From Fuerstiella sp. (GTDB taxonomy: Bacteria > Planctomycetota > Planctomycetia > Planctomycetales > Planctomycetaceae): DNA of 64,000 bases. Positions 44,248 to 54,182 of this stretch are shown here, piece after piece. The stretch's first letter is position 1. The number at the start of each line of letters is the position of its first letter. The notes under the pieces were generated by a model. The model searched no databases and had not been told where the DNA came from. It saw only the letters and a list, made by a program, of their open reading frames with translations. The DNA lies in the NCBI GenBank assembly GCA_014238335.1, contig JABABI010000036.1, positions 1 to 64,000 of the forward strand, in the 5' to 3' direction. The translations under genes were made by a program, and so were the position numbers.

Positions 44248-47200
44248 CTACTCCGTTGTTTCGTTTCGCCGAATCTCAACAGTGAGCGGCCAGCCGGGAA
44301 CCGCCTGACGGCTCGGTCTGCGGTCCTGATCCATGGTGTGCAGTTCCATTGTAATTTGCTGGTTGTCTTTATCGAACAGCAGAATGCCGTAACCGTTTTC
44401 GCCGTGAGCCGTTCCTGCCACGCTCAGTTTGTTGCCAAAGCGGTCATGATGATTTCCTGAACCGACAACTCCAGGAATTTCACGACCCTGTGCAGGAACG
44501 GACGGCCGCCAGCTGCGGTTCTGTTTCGACGAAAATGCGGGTAGCGAAAAAGCCCACGGTCCGTCCCCCCAATCGTCGATGCCATGCTGATGCAGCGTTC
44601 CGAAGTGGATGTCACCGCTAATCATCACGGCCTGCGACGGCGCAATGGCGCGGAGAGCGCGGTTGCGGGCAGACTGCGGCCAGCCGTTGGCATCCATATC
44701 GCCGTAGGTCACGTCGTAGTTACCGATATTAACCAATGGCGATTGAGAAAGCACCGCCGACAGTTGTTCTTTTGCGGCGACGCGTTTGGCCCATCGGGCG
44801 ACGAATTGTTCCTGAGCGGTTCCCAGCAACTGAAGGTCGTCGCGATCAAGTTTACGTACGTCAAACGCAGGGTCCATGATGACCTCCAGCGTGCGGTTCG
44901 GCTTGTGGCTGCGAGGATCCGGTATGGCTTCTGAGAGAACTTCTGACGGCGGCGATTTGAATTTTCGGTCCTCCAGAATGGCGAAGCTCACTCCTCCATA
45001 GTCGAACGATGTAAAGTAGGCATTGATGCCGTCGCCCCAGGGACCCGGGTTGGCGGGGTCCGGGAGGTGCCACGTCTGCGTTCGTTCGGCGGCATTCACC
45101 CAGAGCGGATGCATGGGGTATCCACCTGTTGTGCGGTCACCCGTCATCCGGCGACCACCGTCGCCCCACAAGTCGTTAGCGTAGATGTCGTGATCGTCGG
45201 TGATCATGACAGATGGACGGTCCTTCAGCAGTGCGCGAAATGTAAGTCCGAATTTTCGCCATTTGGCCAGATAATTGGCCATTGCTGCGGGAACATCTCC
45301 CTCGCTGTTCGCCTCAATGATGCCGCCCCCCGCATTGCTTTCGTAGATCTGGTCTCCGGCAAAAAAAATGAGGTCGGGATTCTGCCGAACCATCTGAGTG
45401 ACAGCTTCGGTGTAAGGGAACCACTTGTCGTTGACACAGGCCACGGCCATCAACTTGAGTGTTCCTGAACCGGACGGTTCTGCACGGATCGTTCCACGCA
45501 ACTCGCTGCCACCACACACAATTCGGTAGTCTCTGGCCCTGGCTGCGTTCCAGTCACCAATTCGAAATTCCGCCATGGCGGTCAGGGGGGTCACCGAGGC
45601 TTCAGCCGCCTGGTGCCACTCCCCTTCACTTTTGAAGAACAGCGTTACCGTCGAATCGGCTTGCCGCGTGGGATCGGCATCCGTATGGGCCGCCAGCTTC
45701 AGTGTGCCGTCCGCGATTCCGTATTGTGCCCACAGCAGACTGGCATGTTGGGTGCGATCGGCGTTGATGCGATCAACAGTCGTAAAATAAGCACCGTGAG
45801 TCTGTCCGGCAGGCGTGGTGAGAGTGCTTCGCAGTTCGGTGTGGCCCGCTGGCAGATTTACTTCGAAATCTGCGACGTCCCGTTGTTCGGGATCGACGAT
45901 GTCAACTGACAGCGACTGCCCCGCGATTTCGATTTTCGCAGATGTCGAATCGATTGCCCTCGCCAGGTACGTTGGCCACCGCGACAGCGAAATTCGATAC
46001 CTGCCAGGCTGGGCCACATCCAGCCACCATGATCCGTTTGATATCTTCCTGTTCACCACGTGCCCGTGTGCCCACGGTGGTCCGCCTTTCGGCATGACCC
46101 AATCCTGACTGGTCAGGTACGTTGGGTTCTCTTCATCCGAACCAACGACAGTTCGAGTCGGCTGCATGCCCGGCTGCACGTCGCCGAACCAGGTCAGGTG
46201 TTCTGTGGTGAGTTGCTGTACGACATCCGGGTGAAGCTCAGAGATATCATGTCTCTGAGCCGGATCCGCGACGATATCGTACAGCTCTTTACCTTCCACC
46301 AGACGCCAGCGTTCCGTCATCGCCGCGCCAATTTCCCAGGGGTCGTCCGGTTTGAGATAGCCGTTGCCACCGTGCATCTGCGTATGCAGCGTCCGCGACG
46401 ACCACGCTTTCTTCCTGTTTTGCAGCAATGGCGCCAGCGACCGACCGTCCAGTGAAGGCCATGATGCAGGTCGTTCGAGATCACACAGTTCCATCAGCGT
46501 CGGCGTGATATCGAAGTGTGCCGTCAGGGTACCGACATCTCGCGGAGGCCCCAGCTGACCGGCAGGCCAGTGCACAAACAGTGGTACGCGATGTCCGCCG
46601 TCATAAGCAGAACTTTTGCCACCCCGCATGTTGGCGTTTTCTGCGGCATCAGTTGGCCAGCCGTAGATCCGTCCTCTTTCGTCAAATTCTGGGCCTGCCG
46701 AAGTACCATTGTCGGTCATGAACAGAAGGACTGTGTCTTCTGCCAGACGTTCCTGGTTCAGGAAAGTACGAAGACGGCCGAGGTTCCAGTCAAAGTTGGC
46801 CACCATTCCTTTGAAGCTGGCCCGCTTGTCGCTGATGCCCATGTCCAGAAAGGGCCGCTTCCACCTGTCGGCCACCAGATAAGGGCCGTGAGGAGCGTTC
46901 GTTGGCAGATAAACAAAGAACGGTTTACTGCCGCCGGCATCCGCAGCCACGGATGTCATGAACTTCATGGCTTCGTCGAACCAAACATCGGTGCAGTAAC
47001 CTTCAAACTTCCTGTTTCTGTCACCCACCAGATAGGTGTCGTCAAAGTAATCATTTGTCCAATAGTCGGAAATCTGCGTCACGCCTCCACACCGATGCCA
47101 GACGGACTGTTCAAAACCCTTGTCCATAGGGCGTGAAGGGGCGCTGTCGCCCAGGTGCCACTTGCCGAACATGCCGGTTGCATAACCGTTGCGAGTAAAC

Positions 47201-47532
47201 AGATGGCCAAGTGTTTTCTCACGAGAATGCAGAGCCGTTCGGCCGGACGACGTTCGATACGCGCCTGTGCGGGCCGGATATCGGCCGGTCATCAACGCGG
47301 CTCGTGTAGGTGTGCAGAATGGAGCCACGTGGAAGTCGGTAAACCGCACCGATTCACCATGCAGCCGGTCAAGATTCGGTGTCCTGAGTGTGGGGTTTCC
47401 GTGGCATGACAGGTCGCCGTAGCCCTGATCATCCGTCATGATCAGAATCACGTTGGGTTTTTCAGCGATGGTTATGTGCTGACCAACGACGCACACCATA
47501 AGGAAACTGAGTTTACGCATGAGTTGCATCAT
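44248..47532 (-). CDS. Sulfatase fused to PhoD-like metallophosphatase
   Basis: A 1094-residue secreted fusion. A signal peptide covers about 1-23. Residues 25-450 form a type I sulfatase: NVILIMTDDQGYGDLSCHG, formylglycine motif CTPTRAALMTG (C73), GKWHLGD and the second metal motif LLFMTDNGTSAG with GGKSSAYDGGHRVPLFVHWP. A middle region (about 470-680) looks like beta-sandwich, including SNGSWWLDVAQPGRYRISLSRWP. Residues 687-1094 form a PhoD-like metallophosphatase/phosphodiesterase: FFAGDQIYE (D727), MITDDHDIY (777-784) and MISGDIHFG (D974, H976). Two esterase activities on one chain suggest a substrate carrying both sulfate and phosphate, or attack on two esters of one polymer. ATG 47532 is followed by a second ATG. 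Confidence 0.92.
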   Translation of the reverse strand: MMQLMRKLSFLMVCVVGQHITIAEKPNVILIMTDDQGYGDLSCHGNPTLRTPNLDRLHGESVRFTDFHVAPFCTPTRAALMTGRYPARTGAYRTSSGRTALHSREKTLGHLFTRNGYATGMFGKWHLGDSAPSRPMDKGFEQSVWHRCGGVTQISDYWTNDYFDDTYLVGDRNRKFEGYCTDVWFDEAMKFMTSVAADAGGSKPFFVYLPTNAPHGPYLVADRWKRPFLDMGISDKRASFKGMVANFDWNLGRLRTFLNQERLAEDTVLLFMTDNGTSAGPEFDERGRIYGWPTDAAENANMRGGKSSAYDGGHRVPLFVHWPAGQLGPPRDVGTLTAHFDITPTLMELCDLERPASWPSLDGRSLAPLLQNRKKAWSSRTLHTQMHGGNGYLKPDDPWEIGAAMTERWRLVEGKELYDIVADPAQRHDISELHPDVVQQLTTEHLTWFGDVQPGMQPTRTVVGSDEENPTYLTSQDWVMPKGGPPWAHGHVVNRKISNGSWWLDVAQPGRYRISLSRWPTYLARAIDSTSAKIEIAGQSLSVDIVDPEQRDVADFEVNLPAGHTELRSTLTTPAGQTHGAYFTTVDRINADRTQHASLLWAQYGIADGTLKLAAHTDADPTRQADSTVTLFFKSEGEWHQAAEASVTPLTAMAEFRIGDWNAARARDYRIVCGGSELRGTIRAEPSGSGTLKLMAVACVNDKWFPYTEAVTQMVRQNPDLIFFAGDQIYESNAGGGIIEANSEGDVPAAMANYLAKWRKFGLTFRALLKDRPSVMITDDHDIYANDLWGDGGRRMTGDRTTGGYPMHPLWVNAAERTQTWHLPDPANPGPWGDGINAYFTSFDYGGVSFAILEDRKFKSPPSEVLSEAIPDPRSHKPNRTLEVIMDPAFDVRKLDRDDLQLLGTAQEQFVARWAKRVAAKEQLSAVLSQSPLVNIGNYDVTYGDMDANGWPQSARNRALRAIAPSQAVMISGDIHFGTLHQHGIDDWGDGPWAFSLPAFSSKQNRSWRPSVPAQGREIPGVVGSGNHHDRFGNKLSVAGTAHGENGYGILLFDKDNQQITMELHTMDQDRRPSRQAVPGWPLTVEIRRNETTE

Positions 47533-47824
47533 CCGTGTCTAGAAAACGGCACGACACACTAATGTCGTGGAGTGAGTTAAGCTGAGTTGATTCCCGACGA
47601 TAGCCGCATCTTCTATAAGTCCGGCTCTGTTCTTTCAGTGATCATCTGCGGGAGTCCGTATGTTAAGATGGCAGCCTTCAGCGCACACGCGTCCGCATCA
47701 ACCAGAAGTGAATTCGGCCGAATACAGTTCGTTACCGTCCACAAGACAGCGGTGGATAAGGCATTTTCCGGCACATGTCAGCTTTCGGGCCGCCAGATGG
47801 TGCGCACAGACGATTCGAAACAAC

Positions 47825-49237
47825 GTGTGTAAGGCCGCGTGGCGACGTATCTCGATCGTCGCGTACGTCGCACTGTTCTGTCCGATTGCTGCCGAAGCAG
47901 CAATTCGTACGAACTTCGTGATCATCATGGTCGACGACATGGGCTATGGTGACGCGGGTTGCTATGGAAGCACGGAGTTCCCCACACCTAACATCGACCG
48001 ACTGGCCAGCGAAGGAATGAAGCTTACGGATTTCCATTCCAGTGGATGCGTTTGTTCTCCCACGCGAGCTGGTCTATTGACTGGCCGATATCAACAGCGC
48101 GCGGGAATACCGGGCGTGGTCTATGCGGCATTTAACCGGAATCGTCATCATGGACTTCAGTTGCACGAAACGACCTTTGCCGAAGTTCTGAGCGCCGCCG
48201 GTTACGCTACGGCCGTTTTCGGGAAATGGCACGTTGGGTACGAAGAAAAATACAACCCCATCTATCAGGGGTTCGATCGCTACGTCGGCTATGTCAGCGG
48301 CAACGTCGACTTTCACAGTCACATCGACGGAGCCGGTGTCTTTGACTGGTGGCATCAGAACAAACACACCAAAGAAGACGGCTATACAACTCACCTGATC
48401 ACAAAACACGCCTGCGACTTCATAGCCCAACATCACGACACATCGTTCTGCGTCTATATCGCTCACGAAGCACCACACGACCCCTATCAGGGGCCGCAGG
48501 ACCAACCGGTTCGCAGAGAAGGTGAGTCGAAGCTGATCTACAATCACCGTGAACCACAACACGCAAAACGTGCCTACGCGGAGATGATGACTGAGATGGA
48601 TAAGGGCATCGGTGAAGTTCTGAACGTGCTGCAAAAAACCGGAGTTGACGACGAAACATTCGTAATGTTTTTCTCCGACAACGGAGCGACCGGCCCCGGA
48701 TCCTGCGGCGATTTGTATGGAATGAAGGGGACGTTGTGGGAAGGCGGCCATCGGGTGCCTGCGCTCGCTCGCTACCCCGGCAGAATCAGGGGAGGCGCCG
48801 TCAGTGAACAGTTGGCTTTTACCATTGACGTCCTGCCCACACTGCTGGATTTCGCGGAAGTGTCATCGAATGCGTGGCCAAAATCGGACGGCACCAGCCT
48901 TGTTCCCGTGCTGACAAAGAACGAAGTCTTAGGTCGTCGTCAACTGTTCTGGCAGTACGGTGAAGCCGCCAGTATGCGAGACGAAAATTGGAAACTGGTT
49001 ATTAATGGAGGGAGGAAATTGAAGCCGGCTGCATTTGCCATTCCCAACATCGACTGGAATCGACCGGACGACAACCGTCACGAAGTCGCATTGTTCGACA
49101 TGGCGACGGACCGTTCTGAGCAAAAAAACCTCGCCGAAACGTTTCCGGATCGTGTTGCGGCAATGAAAAACGCAATTTCGCATTGGCAGCAGGACGTTGC
49201 CATTAACGCCACAGCACAACCTGAAAAGTCACGATAG
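47825..49237 (+). CDS. Secreted type I sulfatase
   Basis: A 470-residue sulfatase. GTG 47825 is preferred over the far upstream ATG because it directly gives a signal peptide (MCKAAWRRISIVAYVALFCPIAAEA). Motifs: NFVIIMVDDMGYGDAGCYGS, CSPTRAGLLTGRYQQR with C77 for formylglycine, GKWHVGY, and FSDNGATGPG followed by GMKGTLWEGGHRVPALARYPG. The subtype is N-acetylgalactosamine/arylsulfatase A-like. It is divergent from the sulfatase-PhoD gene with about 290 bases between starts, so both may respond to the same sulfated carbohydrate. Confidence 0.93.
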   Translation: MCKAAWRRISIVAYVALFCPIAAEAAIRTNFVIIMVDDMGYGDAGCYGSTEFPTPNIDRLASEGMKLTDFHSSGCVCSPTRAGLLTGRYQQRAGIPGVVYAAFNRNRHHGLQLHETTFAEVLSAAGYATAVFGKWHVGYEEKYNPIYQGFDRYVGYVSGNVDFHSHIDGAGVFDWWHQNKHTKEDGYTTHLITKHACDFIAQHHDTSFCVYIAHEAPHDPYQGPQDQPVRREGESKLIYNHREPQHAKRAYAEMMTEMDKGIGEVLNVLQKTGVDDETFVMFFSDNGATGPGSCGDLYGMKGTLWEGGHRVPALARYPGRIRGGAVSEQLAFTIDVLPTLLDFAEVSSNAWPKSDGTSLVPVLTKNEVLGRRQLFWQYGEAASMRDENWKLVINGGRKLKPAAFAIPNIDWNRPDDNRHEVALFDMATDRSEQKNLAETFPDRVAAMKNAISHWQQDVAINATAQPEKSR

Positions 49238-49875
49238 CCAGACCTTAACTCCAAGCAGGCCGATGTGTCTTGTACAAAATAAGACTCCCGATCCGTTGAA
49301 AGACAGGGACTCGCTGGTTCTTCATGACATGAATGTCAGCTGCCTGCCATTGGGCTCCGGTTCGCTCAGTCCAGCGAGTCGTCCTGACAAACATCAGCAA
49401 GTTGGTTGGCGTCGTCCACCAACTTGCCGTTCGAATCGGCGGACGACGGGAGCTTGGCTGGCAGTTGTCGCAGAGTCAATCTCAAGAGCGTTTGTTCCAT
49501 TGGAACCATGCAGCGGGGGGCCGGAACCGAAGGCATTTCCTTGAAAGAGCACCTGCTCATCGCCACCTCGGTCATTCCGGAAAACATGGCCTCCAATCAT
49601 CGTTTTTTGCTGCCAAACCGGACGTTGCCGTCTCTCACCGCAGCGACGTGTCGGACCACTGACAGTGAGGTAATCGAGAAATCAACTTAGAGAAACGCCA
49701 TAAGGACGTAACGAGGAATGTGACTCGCCCTTGTCGAAGGACCAGGCTCGTCGTCACTTTACCGAACTCTTATTGGATCGCGAATTTACCGGTGTCCAGC
49801 TGATCCTGTTAAGTGACACGTTGCGAGAGGCGGGGCTATAGAACGCAACTCTGGACGAGGACACCACCCGTTGCT
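49238..49875. other. Intergenic region with decayed sequence
   Basis: About 640 bases between two convergent genes. A 10-bp inverted repeat GCAAGTTGGT/ACCAACTTGC with an 11-base loop lies at 49397-49427 but has no T-run. On the plus strand near 49740-49846 a frame reads HFTELLLDREFTGVQLILL before a stop, faintly like a transposase DREF segment; this is too short to call. No supported gene. Confidence 0.35.
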
Positions 49876-52506
49876 TTAAGTCAGACGTGGTACGTGGCGT
49901 TCATTTAGTGCGTCATCAAACGCGTGAGTTTCCAGGGTCCGAGTTGTTGAAGGAGTGAATGCGGATTGTTGCTGAACCGGCTTCTGACTCAGTCTACTGC
50001 ACGGGTGCGCGTCAGACGTTGGCACTGACAAAAAAAACGGGTCAGACATAAATTCGTCTGTGATCGCTGTGTCTTCCGCTGATCCCTGACGTCCCTGTTC
50101 GTCGTGGTCTGCCGGTATTGGCGAGGCCTTTTTGTCCGTCTTTGCGACCTTCAGAGGCTTGACGAATTCTTCAGACGCTGTCCATGAAGTAAGTCGGAGT
50201 TGGTCATGAACAACGCCTCTTGGATTGTCCGTGATTGTCTTGTCCACGACGGCGACCGAGAATTCAAGGTTGAAACTCCACGGTCCCGGAGAGTTGTTGT
50301 CACCGTTGATGGCTCGCACCCATGCTCGATAATCGCCAGGCGTAAGATCTGACGCCGGCGTGTAGCTTGTCGCAGTCAATGCATTCTCGCGGATGACGGA
50401 GTTCTGTCCCGTCGTCAGGTTGTCCAACTGTAGTATGTATTGACTGGCGCCAATCACCGGTTTCCAGACAATTACCGGTGTGAGGTCCGAGGTCGTTCCG
50501 GAGGGCTCCAGCACGACAGCTCGGCCGCTGGTATCAGTCGTAGCGGCGGCACTCCAGGGGCCTGCCACATTTGCCGCATCGCGCGCTCGCACCCACCATT
50601 GCCACTGGCTGGCCGCAAGCGGTGTGGCCGGTGTCCAATTTGTTCCGGTCAGGCCGACCGGAGATACGGCGGTCTGACCGTTGGTTAGGTACAATTCGAA
50701 AGTTGCGGCATTGGTGTCGGCCGTCCATTCAAACGTGGGACTTGTATCAAACGTGGGCGTCAACGGACTGGTTGGCGTCGCGGAAGTGCTGCTGTTTGAC
50801 GCGTCAACGGCGAAACTGAGGGAACGGCTCCACAGACCGGAATCACCGTTAGCTTTGTACGACTTGATCCAGACCCGATAGTTACCGTCCGCCAGCGGGA
50901 ACGACGAATAGCTGGTCCCCGTGATTCCATTCCCGCGGTGTATCAGACCGAGACCGTCGTCGTTAAATAAATAAATCTCGTAGGAACCTGCCCCCTCGAC
51001 AGCTTCCCATGTGATTGTCGGCAGGCTGTCGTTGACGGTGCCGGACGGGCTGAGAACAGTCGGACGCCCGCCGACAAAGAATTCACCTAGTCTGCTCCAC
51101 TCGCCTGCACGGCCGCTGGTGTGCGAGGGCCGAATCCACCAACGATGAGTCCCGTAACTGAACGGAGTGGCCGGAGTAAAGTGGGTTCCCGTCAATCCTG
51201 TTTCGGTCAACACTACGGTGCTGCCGCGTTGAACCCACAACTGGGTACTGGCCATGTCCGGCAGCGACGTCCACGAAAACAGCGGTTGCGTGTCGAAGGT
51301 TGAAACCAGAGGCGACAGCTGCTCCGGTCCGATGTAGTATCGGGTGTGGTCCGACCACGCGGCTGCATAGTTGCCAGCGCCATTCGCCCGCACCCAAATT
51401 TGGTGCCGACCGAATCCGAAATCTAACGCGGGCGTAAAACTTGTCTCAGTGACGATTTCGTCGGCAACCAGAACGCCACCTGCCGTGTTGTTGTCGATAA
51501 AGACCCGATACGATGTTGCCCCGATAACCGGACTCCAGGAAATTGTGGGGGTCAGGTCGTCTCCTTGAAACGGCAAAGCATTGATCACCGCAGCGGTATT
51601 GATCTGAAAGTCTCCGATCCCCCATGCGGTAGCGCCACCGGCCGCAAGATTCGCCCGGACCCACGTTCGATAGCGTCCGATGTCCAGGTCCGCAGGCAGG
51701 GTGTAGCTGTTACCGACGACGGTTGGATTCACGACCGGATTTCCGGCCGCGCCAAGTTGTTCCAGCCAGACTTCATAGGAATTTGCGCCACTGACTTCTG
51801 TCCACGTCAGAGTGGGCTGGTGATTATCAATTGCACCTAAGGGGCTCGTCACCACAGGCGGTACGGCCGGCAGGTGAATCGTGAGTGGAGCGGCGCGAAA
51901 GGAAAACTCGGCCGACTGACCGATCACGTTGCCGGTCTGATTTGCGGAAAAACTGACGGTCGTTCCGGAAAACTCGGACTTTGCCGTGAATGTGGCCACA
52001 TACAGGGTCTGTCCGTTCGCCATAGGCGAGTTAGGCCAGCCGAACGACACTGCCGGATCCGTGTCAGCGTAACTCGTGACCAAGACCGTATCGGTGGCGG
52101 CGAGGTTATCGTCTCCGAGCACAATCGGGTCTGATTCCAGACGCGGCACGTCCGGCGTGACCAGCAGTCCTTCCGCAAAGACATCGCGAGTTTCCACGAA
52201 TGTCAGTGCATCAGCGTCAAAGTGCAGGTTAAAGCTGACCAGCGTTGCCTGCAGAGCGGCCGGATCATCGCTGTCATTCAAAGTCTGATAAACGACAGGT
52301 ACATCAAACGTTTCGTCCGGGGCTACAGTTCTGATGCCGACATCGGACGCGATCAGTTGAGTGGCCAGCAAAACTCGGCTTTCCAGAACTTCCGTAGATA
52401 GGTGCTGCAAGGCACTCCCGGAACGCGCTGTTCGCCCACGGCGTTTACTGCTAATCCCTCGGTCGGCCCGCCACAGTCCTTTCAATGCTGCAGGAATCCA
52501 GCTCAT
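49876..52506 (-). CDS. Secreted repeat protein with LExRvLL-type N-terminus
   Basis: An 876-residue surface or exported protein. The basic N-terminus followed by HLSTEVLESRVLLA (about 35-48) is the LExRvLL-type motif found at the start of many large planctomycete exported proteins. Next comes a cohesin/beta-sandwich-like domain (about 50-210). Then six tandem modules of about 85-95 residues share the pattern P-x-(I/F)-x-W-x(8-9)-(S/T)-Y-E/R near their start and YRxWVRA...G.WS near their end; examples are PTLTWTEVSGANSYEVWLE and PTITWEAVEGAGSYEIYLF, like fibronectin-type III modules. The last 90 residues are charged and low in structure. No dockerin or cell-wall anchor seen. Likely adhesion or matrix function; inferred. 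Confidence 0.85.
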   Translation of the reverse strand: MSWIPAALKGLWRADRGISSKRRGRTARSGSALQHLSTEVLESRVLLATQLIASDVGIRTVAPDETFDVPVVYQTLNDSDDPAALQATLVSFNLHFDADALTFVETRDVFAEGLLVTPDVPRLESDPIVLGDDNLAATDTVLVTSYADTDPAVSFGWPNSPMANGQTLYVATFTAKSEFSGTTVSFSANQTGNVIGQSAEFSFRAAPLTIHLPAVPPVVTSPLGAIDNHQPTLTWTEVSGANSYEVWLEQLGAAGNPVVNPTVVGNSYTLPADLDIGRYRTWVRANLAAGGATAWGIGDFQINTAAVINALPFQGDDLTPTISWSPVIGATSYRVFIDNNTAGGVLVADEIVTETSFTPALDFGFGRHQIWVRANGAGNYAAAWSDHTRYYIGPEQLSPLVSTFDTQPLFSWTSLPDMASTQLWVQRGSTVVLTETGLTGTHFTPATPFSYGTHRWWIRPSHTSGRAGEWSRLGEFFVGGRPTVLSPSGTVNDSLPTITWEAVEGAGSYEIYLFNDDGLGLIHRGNGITGTSYSSFPLADGNYRVWIKSYKANGDSGLWSRSLSFAVDASNSSTSATPTSPLTPTFDTSPTFEWTADTNAATFELYLTNGQTAVSPVGLTGTNWTPATPLAASQWQWWVRARDAANVAGPWSAAATTDTSGRAVVLEPSGTTSDLTPVIVWKPVIGASQYILQLDNLTTGQNSVIRENALTATSYTPASDLTPGDYRAWVRAINGDNNSPGPWSFNLEFSVAVVDKTITDNPRGVVHDQLRLTSWTASEEFVKPLKVAKTDKKASPIPADHDEQGRQGSAEDTAITDEFMSDPFFLSVPTSDAHPCSRLSQKPVQQQSAFTPSTTRTLETHAFDDALNERHVPRLT

Positions 52507-53382
52507 GTATTTCTACCTCTGCACATGGGACCACGTCTGAAGATGGTTAAACTCAAACAACCCAAATTATAAAACTGAATCAGGAGCTGACGAATGCAAC
52601 GGGCAATTCTGACATCAATTCTAAAGTTGGCGATATGCCAGATCTTCAGATTGTGTCGATCCATCGCCAAAACTCGCCTGAAATGGCTGCTGACGTAAGT
52701 TTGAGAATAAAAAAGGAAATCTGCAGGCAGACACACAGTTCCTATCCCCTTCCGGTGTTCGACAAAAACGCCGTATACACCGTTGAGGCTCTGCCATACA
52801 AGCCAGAATGGGGGCGAGATGTGATTTTGCAAATAGGCCGTTATTTACAGCTACGACCACAGATGGGAATTGCAGGCCCTTGTGGTTTGCGGCCCGCAGC
52901 GAGCCGGGGGCAGATCCCACTGACGGATCCATTCCGTGTCGATCATGGGCAGAAATCATATGTGGAAAGTTCATATGTGGAAAGTGAGTGCTATCAGGAA
53001 GGCCGTCTCGCCGGTCTCTCAACCTCTCACTCAGCAACAAATACACTTCGCAGTGATGTACAGCGTCTCCGTGCTGGATTGACCGTTGGGAACATCCAAC
53101 GTCGGTTGTACGGCAGCTGACGCTTGGTGTGCCGGGACCGAGGCTGCCATGCAGAAGCACAGCAAAGGTTGCACGCCCGTGCCGTCATCAGGAACACCGC
53201 AAATCATCGTAGAAGATGGGTGCTGAAGCGCCAGCGGCTCTGGGGCTGTAGCTCATTGAGACAACGACTTCTCCGGCGCATGCGAAGGCGTGCTCAATCA
53301 CACCCATCTAAAACCAGCACTTCATGGCTAATTGTCGATGAAAGCTGGTTCGGTTCAGTGCCGCCGGCTTGAAATCAACGTT
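52507..53382. other. Intergenic region, no gene recognised
   Basis: About 876 bases between the start of the repeat-protein gene and the stop of the small exported protein gene, both minus strand. Overlapping frames on the two strands (52635-53120 plus, 52621-53160 minus) show no domain and mirror each other, so neither is called. A 15-base perfect tandem duplication lies at 52956-52985. The upstream part should contain the repeat-protein promoter. Confidence 0.4.
52956..52985. repeat. Perfect 15-base tandem duplication
   Basis: The unit TCATATGTGGAAAGT occurs twice head to tail with no mismatch. A simple slippage duplication in non-coding DNA; no role apparent. Confidence 0.8.
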
Positions 53383-53886
53383 TTATCCACCAGAGGCTTC
53401 ACGGAACGGAAAGGCGTCGATGCGAAAGATTTCCAGTGGGGTTGAGACTCCTCGTCCCCGCGGCACTGCAAATCCGTATGCGATGATCGCTCCAGACGTG
53501 AGTTCCGCGACGTAAATCAGCCCGTTTGCCGGCTGTAGGCCGCCGGAAGTCCTGAGCTGAGCGTCTCCGGAAACCATGGAGTACTTGGGCTCCGGAGTCG
53601 CTGGATTCAGTTGAAAGTCCTGGGAGACGGTGCGGAGATATCTGTGAGAGAAACTATTCGACTGGCTGTTCAGAAAACCGCCGCTCAGCACACCTGTCAG
53701 ATGGTCGAGCACAAAGACGGCTTCCGATTCACCCGATGCCACACGACAGGTACACATGGAAAACTTGTCATTGCCGTTTGCGGCTGAGGCTTTTACCGGC
53801 TGATACGGCTTCAATGCAATGAAACTTATTCCCAGAATGACGCCTAGAGCCAATGTCGCAATCGGCTGTTTTTTTAATGTCTTCAT
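53383..53886 (-). CDS. Small exported or membrane-anchored protein, unknown function
   Basis: A 167-residue protein starting at ATG 53886. One N-terminal hydrophobic helix (about 8-24, ATLALGVILGISFIAL) is an anchor or uncleaved signal. The soluble part starts with FSMCTCRVASGESEAVFVLDHLTGVLSGG and ends with GLIYVAELTSGAIIAYGFAVP, with a CTC motif. Proteins of this layout are common conserved hypotheticals in Planctomycetes; I know no function. An upstream start at 53955 is possible but adds a charged segment before the helix. Confidence 0.8.
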   Translation of the reverse strand: MKTLKKQPIATLALGVILGISFIALKPYQPVKASAANGNDKFSMCTCRVASGESEAVFVLDHLTGVLSGGFLNSQSNSFSHRYLRTVSQDFQLNPATPEPKYSMVSGDAQLRTSGGLQPANGLIYVAELTSGAIIAYGFAVPRGRGVSTPLEIFRIDAFPFREASGG

Positions 53887-54182
53887 GTTCGCCTCGCTTT
53901 TTTGTTGAGATGCCATAGGTCCGCGCCGCAAATGACCGCGAAAACGACGTATCATCTGTCTGACGCAGTAAATTGTAAGACGCTGGGGTTGATTTCACCA
54001 GATTCCAGCTGATGATCTGCGTTCACAAAACGAATTCGCCACGGAGTCTCCGTCAGATTTCTGAAAATGCGGGGTATTCCGCGGCGATTTCCTGTACAGA
54101 GAACCTTCTTCGGCTGTTGAGTGTCCCACTGCGAGCAAGTTCGATAGTGCCCTGGCGTGAACGCCGACCAAGTGACCTAAAC

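Noticed and set aside
49397..49427. Ten-base inverted repeat with 11-base loop downstream of the sulfatase, considered as terminator.
   Set aside because: It is 160 bases past the stop and no T-run follows.
49690..49850. Short frame reading HFTELLLDREFTGVQLILL before a stop, faintly like a transposase DREF segment.
   Set aside because: Only about 37 codons, stop on both sides, no second motif or terminal repeats; chance resemblance cannot be excluded.
52621..53160. Long overlapping frames on both strands in the gap after the repeat protein.
   Set aside because: Both translations look random (high Arg/Ser/Cys, no pattern), and each is the shadow of the other.
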